Positions 19,257 through 27,434 of a stretch of DNA of 64,000 bases are shown here, one piece after another (position 1 is the first letter of the stretch; every line of letters begins with the position of its first letter). The notes under the pieces were generated by a model. That model was not told where the DNA came from. It did no database searches and worked only from the letters and a program-made list of their open reading frames with translations. The position numbers were made by a program, and so were the translations under genes. The stretch comes from Litorivivens lipolytica (lineage in GTDB: Bacteria > Pseudomonadota > Gammaproteobacteria > Pseudomonadales > Spongiibacteraceae): the NCBI RefSeq assembly GCF_014191715.1, contig NZ_JACHWY010000001.1, positions 1,550,001 to 1,614,000 of the forward strand, read 5' to 3'.

Positions 19257-20711
19257 TCAGATCTCGCCCATGCACAGGTACTTGAGTGACATGTACTCAT
19301 CAATGCCGTAGTGAGACCCTTCGCGGCCAAAGCCCGACTGTTTCACCCCACCAAAAGGCGCTACTTCGTTCGAAATAATGCCGGTGTTGATGCCCACCAT
19401 GCCGTATTCCAAGGCCTCGGCCACGCGCCATACCCGTGAGATATCCTTGCTGTAGAAGTAACTGGCGAGACCGAATTCCGTGTCGTTGGCCATTTGAATC
19501 ACTTCGTCATCGCTGCTGAAACGGAACAACGGAGCGACCGGCCCAAAAGTTTCTTCGCGGGCGATCAACATATCCTGCGTGACATCGGCGAGAACAGTGG
19601 GTTCAAAAAAGTTATCACCCAGCGGAAGACGCTTGCCACCGAAAAGGGTGCGCGCGCCTTTGGACAGGGCATCTTCGATATGCTCTTCGACTTTATTCAC
19701 CGCTGCGTTATCGATCAGCGGGCCTTGGGTCACACCTTCCTCGGTGCCATTACCCACTTTCAGTTGGCCAACGGCTTTGGCCAGCTTTTCAGCAAAGGCA
19801 TCGTATACCTTGTCGTGAACATACAGCCGGTTGGTGCAGACGCAGGTCTGACCCGCATTGCGGTATTTGGAGGCAATCGCTCCGGCAACGGCGGCATCGA
19901 GGTCCGCGTCTTCAAACACAATAAACGGCGCGTTGCCGCCCAGCTCCATGGACAGTTTTTTCAGGGTCGGTGAACACTGCTCCATCAGCACACGGCCCAC
20001 TTCCGTTGAGCCGGTAAATGACAGCTTTTTGATCACCGGGCTGGTGGTCAACTCGCCACCCAACACCCGGGATTTTCCGGTAATCACGTTAAATACGCCC
20101 GCGGGAATACCGGCCTCATCGGCCAGCACCGCCAATGCCAGCGCCGTCAGCGGTGTCGCATCGGCCGGACGCACTATCATGGAACAACCGGCGGCGAGTG
20201 CCGGAGCAGCCTTGCGGGTAATCATCGCCGCCGGGAAATTCCACGGCGTAATCGCCGCGCACACACCGATGGGTTCTTTCACCACCACCAGACGCTTGTC
20301 GCCGGTGGGGCTCGGGATCACGTCACCGTAGGTGCGTTTGCCTTCTTCGGAAAACCACTCGATAAACGAGGCGGCATAGCCCACTTCACCCTTGGCTTCG
20401 GTCAGAGGCTTGCCCTGCTCGGCGGTCATGATCTTGGCGATATCATCGGCATTGGCCGTAATCAAATCAAACCACTTGCGCAGCAGAGCGCAACGCTCCT
20501 TGGCCGTCAGTTTTTTCCAACTGCGGTAGGCCGTATCGGCCTGAGCAATAACCGCTTGGGTTTGGGCCGCGCTCATTTTCGGTACGCTGCCGACCAATTC
20601 GCCGGTGGCGGGGTTGAAAACCTCTGTCGCTTCGCCGGTATCACCGTCAATCCACTGGCCGTTGGCGTAGGCCTGATTTCTCAACAAGTCGGGTTTTGCG
20701 AGGGAAAGCAT
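19257..20711 (-). CDS. gabD: NAD(P)-dependent succinate-semialdehyde dehydrogenase family
   Basis: Aldehyde dehydrogenase of 484 residues from ATG 20711, which has GGAGA upstream and the usual N-terminus (MLSLAKPDLLRNQAYANGQW). The longer open frame to 20807 would run through the palindromic repeat and was rejected. The signatures are PWNFPAAMITRKAAPALAAG, the catalytic glutamate in MELGGNAPFIVF and the cysteine in NAGQTCVCTNR, with the extra CxC seen in GabD-type enzymes. It most likely oxidises succinate semialdehyde, but in this catabolic setting another short semialdehyde is possible. Confidence 0.88.
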   Translation of the reverse strand: MLSLAKPDLLRNQAYANGQWIDGDTGEATEVFNPATGELVGSVPKMSAAQTQAVIAQADTAYRSWKKLTAKERCALLRKWFDLITANADDIAKIMTAEQGKPLTEAKGEVGYAASFIEWFSEEGKRTYGDVIPSPTGDKRLVVVKEPIGVCAAITPWNFPAAMITRKAAPALAAGCSMIVRPADATPLTALALAVLADEAGIPAGVFNVITGKSRVLGGELTTSPVIKKLSFTGSTEVGRVLMEQCSPTLKKLSMELGGNAPFIVFEDADLDAAVAGAIASKYRNAGQTCVCTNRLYVHDKVYDAFAEKLAKAVGQLKVGNGTEEGVTQGPLIDNAAVNKVEEHIEDALSKGARTLFGGKRLPLGDNFFEPTVLADVTQDMLIAREETFGPVAPLFRFSSDDEVIQMANDTEFGLASYFYSKDISRVWRVAEALEYGMVGINTGIISNEVAPFGGVKQSGFGREGSHYGIDEYMSLKYLCMGEI

Positions 20712-20765
20712 GGGTATCTCCAGTAGTAGCCTGAGGGAAGGCTGACAGCATTGTGAGGTAATGTT

Positions 20766-20901
20766 CCCCCTCACCCTGTCCGTCTCCCTAAGGGAAAGGG
20801 TACTCAATAGCGAGCTCTGGCAGACACGAATGCCGGAGGATTGGCTCCAAACTATTTTCGTGCGCCCCCTCTCCCACAGGGAGAGGGTCGGGGTGAGGGG
20901 A
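20766..20901. repeat. Paired inverted REP-like palindromic elements
   Basis: Two related GC-rich palindromes lie in inverted orientation, at 20766-20801 and 20865-20901, about 63 bases apart. The right copy contains the clean hairpin CCCTCTCCC-aca-GGGAGAGGG and then GTCGGGGTGAGGG. The left copy is the reverse complement with several changes (GTCTCCCTAAGGGAAAGGG). A further clean copy lies at 58394-58416. The arrangement resembles bacterial interspersed REP doublets. It fills the gap between the ferredoxin reductase stop and the dehydrogenase start and could act as a transcription terminator or mRNA stabiliser. Confidence 0.8.
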
Positions 20902-20906
20902 GTGTT

Positions 20907-22127
20907 TCAGCCCAGCAGTGACTTCAGTTCGACTGACTCATCCGACAGCGTCGCCGCATCCGATTTCACGCGGCCGGCTACCAGCTTCTTGGCCATCATA
21001 AAATCTTTCGGGCGGCTAACCGTATCCGCCGCAATCACCACGCCATTAGCGAGATAAAACGCCGAGAAATTGTGCTCTTCCATGGAGCCACGAATCACCA
21101 CTTCTTCGTAACCCTGGTTGATACCCACCATCTGCAGTTTCAGATCGTACTGATCAGACCAGAACCACGGCGCGCCGTTGTGCTCTGCGTCTTTGCCACA
21201 AATGGTCGCGGCGATAACGCGCGCACCTTCCGAAGCGTTCGGCACAGATTCCAGTCGGATGCGACGCTGCAGAAAACCGTGATCGTGGTTGGCGCAATCG
21301 CCAGCGGCAAAAATATCCGGATCCGTAGTGCTGCGGCACTGCAGATCCACCAGAATACCGTTGTCCACTTCCAGACCTGCGGCTTCTGCCAGCTCGGTAT
21401 TCGGTATCAGACCAATCCCGACGATAATCACGTCGGCTTCGAGACGGGTCCCGTCAGCCAGTACGACGGTTTCAACCGTGTCGCCGCCTTCCAGTGCTTC
21501 CACCCCGGCGCCCAGCTTGATGTCGACACCTTTTGCCGTGTGAACACCGTAGTAGTACTCGGACAGTTCAGGACCGGTAACGCGAGCCAGCAATCGCGGC
21601 AGGGCTTCTACCAAGGTCACCTTCAATTCTTTCTTGATACCGACAGCCGCGGCCTCCAGACCGATATAGCCACCGCCGATTATCAGCAGGCGTTTACCGG
21701 GTTGGAACTGGGCTTTCAGTTTCTCGATATCTTCAATGGTGCGAACGTAGTGTACGTTGGGCTTTTCCGCACCGGGCAGCGGTAGGCGACGAGCATGGCC
21801 GCCGGTACAAAAGGCCAGTTTGGTGTAGCCAATGGTTTCACCGTTGCCAAGCGTCACGGTCTTGGCTGAACGATCGATGCTTTCAACACGAACGCCGGTT
21901 TTGACTTCGACGTTTTGTTTTTCGTAGGTAGCCGCTGGCTTTATATAAAGCTGCTGCTCCGTCATTTCACCGGAGAGATAGGCTTTCGACAATGGCGGAC
22001 GACGATAGGGCAGCGCCGGTTCTTCACCAATCAGGACAATACGACCTTCATATTTTAGCTGCCGTAAAGCCGAAGCCAAATCGCCCCCGGCTTGCCCTGC
22101 ACCGATAATGACAGTGGTTTCACTCAA
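20907..22127 (-). CDS. Ferredoxin reductase (putidaredoxin/rubredoxin reductase type)
   Basis: The 406-residue FAD protein would pass electrons from NADH to the ferredoxin encoded just upstream. It has an N-terminal FAD Rossmann motif (IIGAGQAGGDLASALRQ), a second for NAD (LLIIGGGYIGLEAAAVG) and the FAD-contacting FAAGDCANHDHG. A C-terminal reductase domain follows, with the family segment FWSDQYDLKLQMVG. Its ATG overlaps the ferredoxin stop by four bases. Such pairs feed cytochrome P450s or Rieske oxygenases. No P450 is in the window; a Rieske dioxygenase lies 4 kb away. Confidence 0.92.
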   Translation of the reverse strand: MSETTVIIGAGQAGGDLASALRQLKYEGRIVLIGEEPALPYRRPPLSKAYLSGEMTEQQLYIKPAATYEKQNVEVKTGVRVESIDRSAKTVTLGNGETIGYTKLAFCTGGHARRLPLPGAEKPNVHYVRTIEDIEKLKAQFQPGKRLLIIGGGYIGLEAAAVGIKKELKVTLVEALPRLLARVTGPELSEYYYGVHTAKGVDIKLGAGVEALEGGDTVETVVLADGTRLEADVIIVGIGLIPNTELAEAAGLEVDNGILVDLQCRSTTDPDIFAAGDCANHDHGFLQRRIRLESVPNASEGARVIAATICGKDAEHNGAPWFWSDQYDLKLQMVGINQGYEEVVIRGSMEEHNFSAFYLANGVVIAADTVSRPKDFMMAKKLVAGRVKSDAATLSDESVELKSLLG

Positions 22128-22444
22128 AATTGACTCTCCGGCAGATGCACTACGATGCCATCAAGCTCGTCACTCATGAACACTTGGCAACTGAGTCGAC
22201 TGGTAGGCTTGGGATCAAGTACCCCGTCCAACATATCAGCTTCCATGTCGTCGGGCTCTCCAGTTTTCGCGTACCAGGCTTCATCAACCATGCAATGACA
22301 AGTCGCGCAGGCACAGCCACCACCACAATCGCCAAGAATTCCATCAATACCGTTGTCGATAGCGCCCTGCATGAGGCTGTCGCCGTTGGCGACATCGACT
22401 GTGGTTTTCTCACCATCAAAGCTGACGTACGTTACAAGACCCAT
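22124..22444 (-). CDS. [2Fe-2S] ferredoxin, adrenodoxin/putidaredoxin type
   Basis: This 106-residue electron carrier has the cluster ligands C40, C46, C49 and C86 (spacing C-x5-C-x2-C and a distant Cys), the pattern of vertebrate-type ferredoxins such as putidaredoxin. The RLSCQVFMSDELDGIVVHLP tail is typical of this group. GGAGAA lies upstream of the start. The coupled reductase follows. The likely acceptor is a P450 or oxygenase elsewhere in the genome or the Rieske enzyme at 26145. Confidence 0.93.
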   Translation of the reverse strand: MGLVTYVSFDGEKTTVDVANGDSLMQGAIDNGIDGILGDCGGGCACATCHCMVDEAWYAKTGEPDDMEADMLDGVLDPKPTSRLSCQVFMSDELDGIVVHLPESQF

Positions 22445-22602
22445 GTGCTAAATTCTCCAGCTCTAGCCACCCGTGATGGCCACTTCCAAAAAGTTAACGC
22501 CGACAACTTCTCGGCGATCAAAATGCTAAGCGCGGAATAGTAGCAATCTGACCCGCAATGTCTACTTGGCGCCAAACCACCTCTAGGCATTAAACTGCTA
22601 TG

Positions 22603-23283
22603 TCACACACGCCCCACAACAGGAATCAGGGCGCCAGTGATAGCCTCTGCCTGAGGACTGATCAGAAATAGAATAACGTCAGCCAAGGCCGCTGGTGTAA
22701 CCCAAGTGGCAAAATCCGCATCCGGCATCGCGTCACGATTTGGCTTGGTGTCGATAATACTGGGCTGTACCGCATTCACTGTAATGTTTCGACTTTTCAG
22801 CTCCTCCGCCAATGCCTCGGTCAGGCGGGAAACACCCGATTTAGACGCCGCATAAGCCCCCAACCCGAGATCGGCTTTTACCGAACCCGCAGCACTGATA
22901 TTAACGATCCGGCCACCACTCTTGGGCATATGAGCCAGTACCGCCTTACTCGCATTAACGGCGGTGCGTACATTTAGCTTGTACAGGAAGTCCCAGGTAT
23001 CAATGGAGCCCTCATCAATGGTTTCCCAGGCAAAACCGCCGGCGACATTCACCAGTGCGTCGATACGACCAGCTTTCGAAGCGATATCCGAAAATGCTTT
23101 CTTTGTCGCCTCCGAGTCGCCTAGATCAAGTGCCGGAGTGGCCTCAACGCCGGCTTCCGGCTTACCATCGACGACATCAATCGCGTAAACTTTTGCACCT
23201 GCGGAAACTGCGGCAGCACTGACTGCTCGCCCGAGTGAACCCAGCCCGCCGGTAACAACAATGACTTTATCCTTTAAATCCAT
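22603..23283 (-). CDS. SDR family oxidoreductase
   Basis: The chosen ATG at 23283 has GAGGAG upstream and gives 226 residues starting MDLKDKVIVVTGGLGSLGRA. The glycine-rich loop is TGGLGSLG, the NNAG equivalent is VNVAGGFAW, the catalytic serine lies in VNISAAGSVK and Tyr/Lys in LGAYAASKSGVS. It is slightly short for the family and ends AITGALIPVVGRV, a form seen in dihydropteridine-reductase-like and related SDRs. The substrate is unknown. It is separated from the ferredoxin gene by 158 bases on the same strand. Confidence 0.85.
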   Translation of the reverse strand: MDLKDKVIVVTGGLGSLGRAVSAAAVSAGAKVYAIDVVDGKPEAGVEATPALDLGDSEATKKAFSDIASKAGRIDALVNVAGGFAWETIDEGSIDTWDFLYKLNVRTAVNASKAVLAHMPKSGGRIVNISAAGSVKADLGLGAYAASKSGVSRLTEALAEELKSRNITVNAVQPSIIDTKPNRDAMPDADFATWVTPAALADVILFLISPQAEAITGALIPVVGRV

Positions 23284-23647
23284 ATTTTTTCTCCTCTCAA
23301 TTGCCACGCAAACTGCCTCGCTCGGATTCCCTTCACCGGCAGCAGACTTTAAGTGCCGACACAGTCGCCTTGCAACTGCGATACCTGGGTCCGTTCTACG
23401 GAAAGCATTTTAGACCTGGCGAATACTAACAAGAACCCCATTCAAGGTCGCCGTGCGACTAAACCTGAAGGCATATTGATCGCCAGCCGTAATAGCGAGT
23501 CTGCGCTAAACAAACCTACTTCTGATCCATCACAACAACAATCAGCTTTTAATGTTCTTAGTTCGCGTTCACAACCAGAACCACGCATATACTTCTTTCC
23601 TAGTCAAAGGCCTATAATTGCGACTCTCCCGAATGTACTGAAGTTTA
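23284..23647. other. Divergent intergenic region with a candidate promoter
   Basis: The 364-base gap separates the leftward SDR from the rightward transporter. A perfect TATAAT occurs at 23613-23618, 30 bases before the transporter ATG, which suits a -10 box; the matching -35 region is weak. The middle of the region is AT-richer than the genes and holds only frames without recognisable proteins. Confidence 0.4.
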
Positions 23648-24589
23648 ATGGCATCCCTACTCTTCCTCTCTTTCTCTTCGATCTTTCCAGTGTTTGGTTG
23701 GATCTTTCTCGGAGCAGCGGGAATTCGACTGGTGCCGTCTACGCATCACCTATTCCATCTCGGTGAAAAATTTGTCTTCTATGTCGGCATTCCCGGAATA
23801 TTGTTTATAACCGCATCACGCATTGACCCCGGCAATGCACTGACCTCCACATACTCACTGGCCGGTATCGCGGCAACGATCAGCTCATTGCTGCTGTGCT
23901 GGGCAGTTGCGCGTTGGCGCGGATTTAACCGGGAACAAACCGGCATCATCACCCAGGCGGGATATAGAGCAAACCTTGGCATTATTGGCTTGGCGCTTTG
24001 CGCCAGCACCTTTGGTGAGGAAGGCTTATTGCTCGCTGCACTTCCCGTCGCCGTCTGGACGCTGACCTTCAATATTCTGGCTGTGATGGTGTTAAATGCG
24101 GCCTATGGTGGCAAGTTTTCCTTGCTTCCCCTACTGAGAAACCTGGTACGAAACCCCTTAATAGTCGGCATCTCTTTTGGATTCGTGGTGGCCCTGAGCC
24201 CCTTTGAGCTCCCGGATTGGTTTTATCGATCGGGAGAATTCTTTACTGCCGCAGTGATCCCCCTGTCATTGATTTTTCTCGGCGGCGCAATAGATCTAAA
24301 ACCTTCACTTCAATCACGCCAGGCCCTGCTCCTCGCAACCGCGCTGCGACTTATCGTTGCTCCCGCACTGGCACTCGGTATTTGTCTTTTACTTGGTCTT
24401 CGTGACACTGAACTTGGCGTCAATTTTCTACTGCTTAGCGGACCGGTCGCAGCAGCCTCTCATATCATGGTTGCAGCGCGCGGGGGCGATGCGAAACTGG
24501 CGGCCAATATCGTCGTGTTATCTACCGTGCTGGCTCCTATCACAATCACTTTTGGTTTGTTCATGCTCCGCTTCCTCTCACTGGTTTAG
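23648..24589 (+). CDS. AEC family transporter
   Basis: The 313-residue inner-membrane protein has about ten hydrophobic segments in two five-helix halves. It carries the features of the auxin efflux carrier (AEC) family, such as FVFYVGIPGILFITAS, ITQAGYRANLGIIGLAL and the C-terminal LLSGPVAAASHIMVAARGGD. Bacterial members transport organic acids such as malate or malonate; the substrate here is unknown. There is little Shine-Dalgarno signal. A hairpin terminator follows at 24610. Confidence 0.85.
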   Translation: MASLLFLSFSSIFPVFGWIFLGAAGIRLVPSTHHLFHLGEKFVFYVGIPGILFITASRIDPGNALTSTYSLAGIAATISSLLLCWAVARWRGFNREQTGIITQAGYRANLGIIGLALCASTFGEEGLLLAALPVAVWTLTFNILAVMVLNAAYGGKFSLLPLLRNLVRNPLIVGISFGFVVALSPFELPDWFYRSGEFFTAAVIPLSLIFLGGAIDLKPSLQSRQALLLATALRLIVAPALALGICLLLGLRDTELGVNFLLLSGPVAAASHIMVAARGGDAKLAANIVVLSTVLAPITITFGLFMLRFLSLV

Positions 24590-24609
24590 CCCCGCTATAC
24601 TGGCCTCGT

Positions 24610-24634
24610 CTGACCCGGCGGTCGGGTCAGTTTT
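24610..24634 (+). terminator. Rho-independent terminator after the AEC transporter
   Basis: A perfect 7-base stem (CTGACCC / GGGTCAG) with a 7-base loop is followed by TTTT. It lies 20 bases after the transporter stop and directly before the next gene's Shine-Dalgarno site. Confidence 0.6.
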
Positions 24635-24649
24635 CCAGGGAGACTGGAC

Positions 24650-25231
24650 ATGATAAGAAAGACCATGCTCGCAAGCCTGCTGGTGGCAAGTTCCTTTGGC
24701 GCTTATGCCAATGACCTTTCATACAGTTATATCGAAGCCGGTGTGCTCGATGTTGACCTCGATGGTATCGATGCTGACGGGTTCGGGCTGAATCTCTCAG
24801 CTGAACTTGGCGATATCGCCTTCGTACGTATTGGCTATGGTGATATTGAAACAGATGACCGGTTTTCAGTATTTGGGTTTACCGATGAAATTTCGCTGTC
24901 AGAAGTTTCACTGGGCATAGGCTTTCACACGCCGCTGGCGAACAATGTCGATCTTGTAGGCGAGCTGAGTATCGGCAGACAGGAAGTCGAGTTTAGTGTT
25001 TTTGAAGATGAGGAAACTGTAAAAGGAGCGTCGCTTGGAGTAAGGGGCAAGGTAAACCGCTTCGTCGAACTTAATGCCGGCGTTGGATACAGCGATGTTG
25101 ACGATGACAGTGAAACTTCGCTTGGTGCTGGTATCAGGGCTTATCTCAACCGCGACATTTCGCTAGCACTAAACTATGCGACTGGCGACGACGTTGATGT
25201 CACGACTCTCTCCGCCAGATTCAATTTCTGA
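24650..25231 (+). CDS. Small outer-membrane beta-barrel protein
   Basis: A signal peptide (about 1-21, ending SFGAYA) precedes alternating hydrophobic and polar strands rich in Asp and Gly, ending with a terminal Phe (DVTTLSARFNF), the usual BAM recognition signature. The size (193 residues) fits an eight-stranded OmpX/OmpA-like barrel. The protein is very acidic (DVDLDGIDADG, DVDDDSETS), which fits a marine habitat. GGGAG precedes the start. No specific function can be assigned. Confidence 0.75.
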   Translation: MIRKTMLASLLVASSFGAYANDLSYSYIEAGVLDVDLDGIDADGFGLNLSAELGDIAFVRIGYGDIETDDRFSVFGFTDEISLSEVSLGIGFHTPLANNVDLVGELSIGRQEVEFSVFEDEETVKGASLGVRGKVNRFVELNAGVGYSDVDDDSETSLGAGIRAYLNRDISLALNYATGDDVDVTTLSARFNF

Positions 25232-25242
25232 CGTGACAACCG

Positions 25243-25265
25243 CGGCCCCGAGAGGGGCCGTCTTT
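25243..25265 (+). terminator. Rho-independent terminator after the beta-barrel gene
   Basis: A 7-base GC stem (CGGCCCC / GGGGCCG) with a GAGA tetraloop is followed by a short T-rich run (TCTTT), 12 bases past the stop codon. Confidence 0.75.
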
Positions 25266-25289
25266 AGCGCGACATTGCACCAATAAAGA

Positions 25290-25451
25290 TTGCCGTCGCT
25301 AGGCAGCGATGCCTCAAACGCGACGCTCGCCAGCAATATCCTTGCCTTGTTGACCTGGTGGCTGGAGCAGCCTAAACCCCTTTCTGCTCAAAAGATTGCG
25401 GCCATCATGGAAGAAACAATTCTCGCGCCACACCTTCCCTCGACAAACTAA
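25290..25451 (+). pseudogene. Probable remnant of a TetR-type regulator (C-terminal end)
   Basis: A plus-strand frame with no ATG start encodes 53 residues reading NATLASNILALLTWWLEQP and then AQKIAAIMEETILAP before a TAA. The pattern, two amphipathic helices with TWWLEQP in between, resembles the end of the ligand-binding domain of TetR/AcrR proteins. It has no DNA-binding domain and no proper start. It lies tail to tail, 5 bases from the stop of an intact TetR gene. I take it as a gene remnant; chance similarity cannot be excluded. Confidence 0.4.
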
Positions 25452-25455
25452 TACG

Positions 25456-26070
25456 TCAGGATCTGACGAAGGTTCGCATCACCGACGACAACAGGTTTTG
25501 CTGCTCCTCCAAGTTAGCCTTATCAAGCACATGGCCTAGGCCCGCTTGATCCAACACTTTCTGCGACAAAAAATAGCCGGTAACCGCATTAAACATCAGC
25601 ACCATACGCAGAGTGATACGACGTCTGTCGCCGCTATCATTCGAGTTCACCGCGCGCCACAAACTTTCTCCTTGCGCAAATAAGCGCTGAAGCCAAACCT
25701 CCATCACCTGCTGCCCCATGTCATCAGAGGATGATGACAATGCCTGATGAAACAGCGCCGGCATGGAAGGGTGTTCACTCAGCAACTCGGTCAACTTCGC
25801 GGGCAGGCCCACCAGATCGTTTTCGCTTAGATCACTGGCTAAGGTCTCGCTGATCGCATCCGCCAAAGGTTGCAGGGCACGTATCAGCACTTCGTGGTAA
25901 AGCGACTCTTTACCGCTGAAATGGTTGTAGATGCCGGGCTCACGAATATCGGCTTCTGCGGCGATATCGCGCAGGCTGGTATTGCGCCAACCGCGCTCGG
26001 CAAACAGTCTTTCCGCGGCATCCATCAGCCGTTGCCGGGTCTTTTCCCCTTTCGTCAGTTTCGCGCCCAC
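25456..26070 (-). CDS. TetR/AcrR family transcriptional regulator
   Basis: The DNA-binding domain spans about residues 8-55: TRQRLMDAAERLFAERGWRNT, written in parts as RQRLMDAAERLFAERG and TSLRDIAAEADIREPGIYNHF. The remainder is a helical ligand-binding domain. I chose GTG 26070, which has GAAGG seven bases upstream and gives the family's usual short N-terminus (204 residues). The longer frame begins with TTG inside the palindrome at 26105 and would be unusual. It is divergent from the Rieske oxygenase genes with only 74 bases between starts, so it probably controls them and itself. Confidence 0.88.
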   Translation of the reverse strand: MGAKLTKGEKTRQRLMDAAERLFAERGWRNTSLRDIAAEADIREPGIYNHFSGKESLYHEVLIRALQPLADAISETLASDLSENDLVGLPAKLTELLSEHPSMPALFHQALSSSSDDMGQQVMEVWLQRLFAQGESLWRAVNSNDSGDRRRITLRMVLMFNAVTGYFLSQKVLDQAGLGHVLDKANLEEQQNLLSSVMRTFVRS

Positions 26071-26104
26071 ATAGCAGCCTTCAAAATTTGAGATTGCCAA
26101 TTTT

Positions 26105-26120
26105 ATTATCAAGTGATAAT
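26105..26120. promoter_or_regulatory. Palindromic operator candidate for the TetR regulator
   Basis: ATTATCA-AG-TGATAAT is a perfect inverted repeat with 7-base arms. It sits between the TetR start (26070) and the oxygenase start (26145), exactly where an autoregulated TetR dimer would bind. Overlap with the divergent promoters is likely but the promoter boxes are not clear. Confidence 0.65.
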
Positions 26121-26144
26121 TTTTTGCAATTGGGGAGAATCATC

Positions 26145-27434
26145 ATGGCTATTAATCTTAAAGAACTCGTCAATAGCGACGCCTCTCTCATCAGCCGTCG
26201 CGTCTGGAGCGATGAGGCTGTCTACCAACTGGAGAAACGGGCGATCTTCGGCAAAACCTGGCTGTTTTTGGGGCATGAATCCCAGATCAAGTCAGCCGGT
26301 GACTTTGTTCAGGCCTATATGTGCGAAACCCCCATCATTCTCGCGCGCGGCGAAAACGGAGACATACATGCGTCAATCAATAGTTGCACCCATCGCGGTT
26401 TGCCGGTTTGCCGCAGCGATCACGGCAATACCAAGCGTTTTATTTGCCCGTACCACAACTGGTCTTACTCCGTAGATGGCAGCCTGGTGACCATCCCTCA
26501 GGAGAGGGCTATCAAATGCAAGCCCGATAAACGTGAGCTCGGCCTGAAAAAAGTACCTCGAGTGGAAACCTGGCGTGGGCTGATTTTCGGCTCATTTAAT
26601 GAAGCCATTGAACCTCTGGAAGACTATCTGGGCGATATGAAGTTCTATCTCGGCGCCTGGATCGACCGGTTTCCCGGTGGCATTGAATTTATCGGCTCGC
26701 CGCACCGCTGGGTCATAGACACCAACTGGAAATTACCTGTAGAAAACCAGCTCGGCGATGTCTATCACGGCCCACACCTTCACGCTTCCATCATCGCTGC
26801 CGATTCAGAGGCCGGGATCGAAATCGATAACTACGCCTACAATGTCGTCCCCACCAAAGGCCACGGCGCTTCCTTCCGCTTGATGCCGGAAGATACACCC
26901 ACCGACAAGATCGCATGGGGCTTTGAAACACCGGTTGGGCAACTCGGTAGCGACGAGCTCAAGAACTACCTCCGCAGCGTGCAAGCCACGGCTGAGGCGC
27001 AGGTCGGCCCCGTGCGTGCGCGCATGAAAGGACTGGCTTATGGGGTTTATCCCAACTTGTCCTTCCTCTGGTCTAACGCAGGCTTCAAGGTGTCGCATCC
27101 ACGCGGCCCTAACAAAGTGGAATACTGGTCCTGGTCGGTCGTACCCGCCGACGCGCCGGAACACTTGAAGCAACAACTACGCAATAACCACGCGTCCTTT
27201 TTTGGTCCGGGCGGACTGCTGGAACAAGAAGACTCCGAAGCCTGGATTCAGCAAAATATCGGCGCCAATATCGATTTCGCCGACGACCGAATGCTGTATT
27301 ACGGCCTCGGTTTAGGAGAAGAAACCACCCACCCGGATCTGCCCGGCACTGTCACCACCGGCGCCAACGAATACTATGCCCGCGCCTTCTTTCAGCGCTG
27401 GCGAGAGGATTTGCTCGCGGAGGTCGACGGATGA
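26145..27434 (+). CDS. Aromatic-ring-hydroxylating (Rieske) dioxygenase, alpha subunit
   Basis: From ATG 26145 (GGGGAG upstream) the 429-residue protein has the Rieske [2Fe-2S] ligands C81-x-H83 and C101-x2-H104 (CTHRG and CPYHNW). The mononuclear iron site includes Asp205, His208 and His213 in GDVYHGPHLH, with a probable distal Asp near ADDRMLYYG. This is the large subunit of two-component dihydroxylating dioxygenases of the biphenyl/phenylpropionate/toluate type. The longer frame from 26088 runs into the operator and was rejected. The beta gene overlaps by four bases. No dedicated reductase is adjacent. Confidence 0.93.
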   Translation: MAINLKELVNSDASLISRRVWSDEAVYQLEKRAIFGKTWLFLGHESQIKSAGDFVQAYMCETPIILARGENGDIHASINSCTHRGLPVCRSDHGNTKRFICPYHNWSYSVDGSLVTIPQERAIKCKPDKRELGLKKVPRVETWRGLIFGSFNEAIEPLEDYLGDMKFYLGAWIDRFPGGIEFIGSPHRWVIDTNWKLPVENQLGDVYHGPHLHASIIAADSEAGIEIDNYAYNVVPTKGHGASFRLMPEDTPTDKIAWGFETPVGQLGSDELKNYLRSVQATAEAQVGPVRARMKGLAYGVYPNLSFLWSNAGFKVSHPRGPNKVEYWSWSVVPADAPEHLKQQLRNNHASFFGPGGLLEQEDSEAWIQQNIGANIDFADDRMLYYGLGLGEETTHPDLPGTVTTGANEYYARAFFQRWREDLLAEVDG

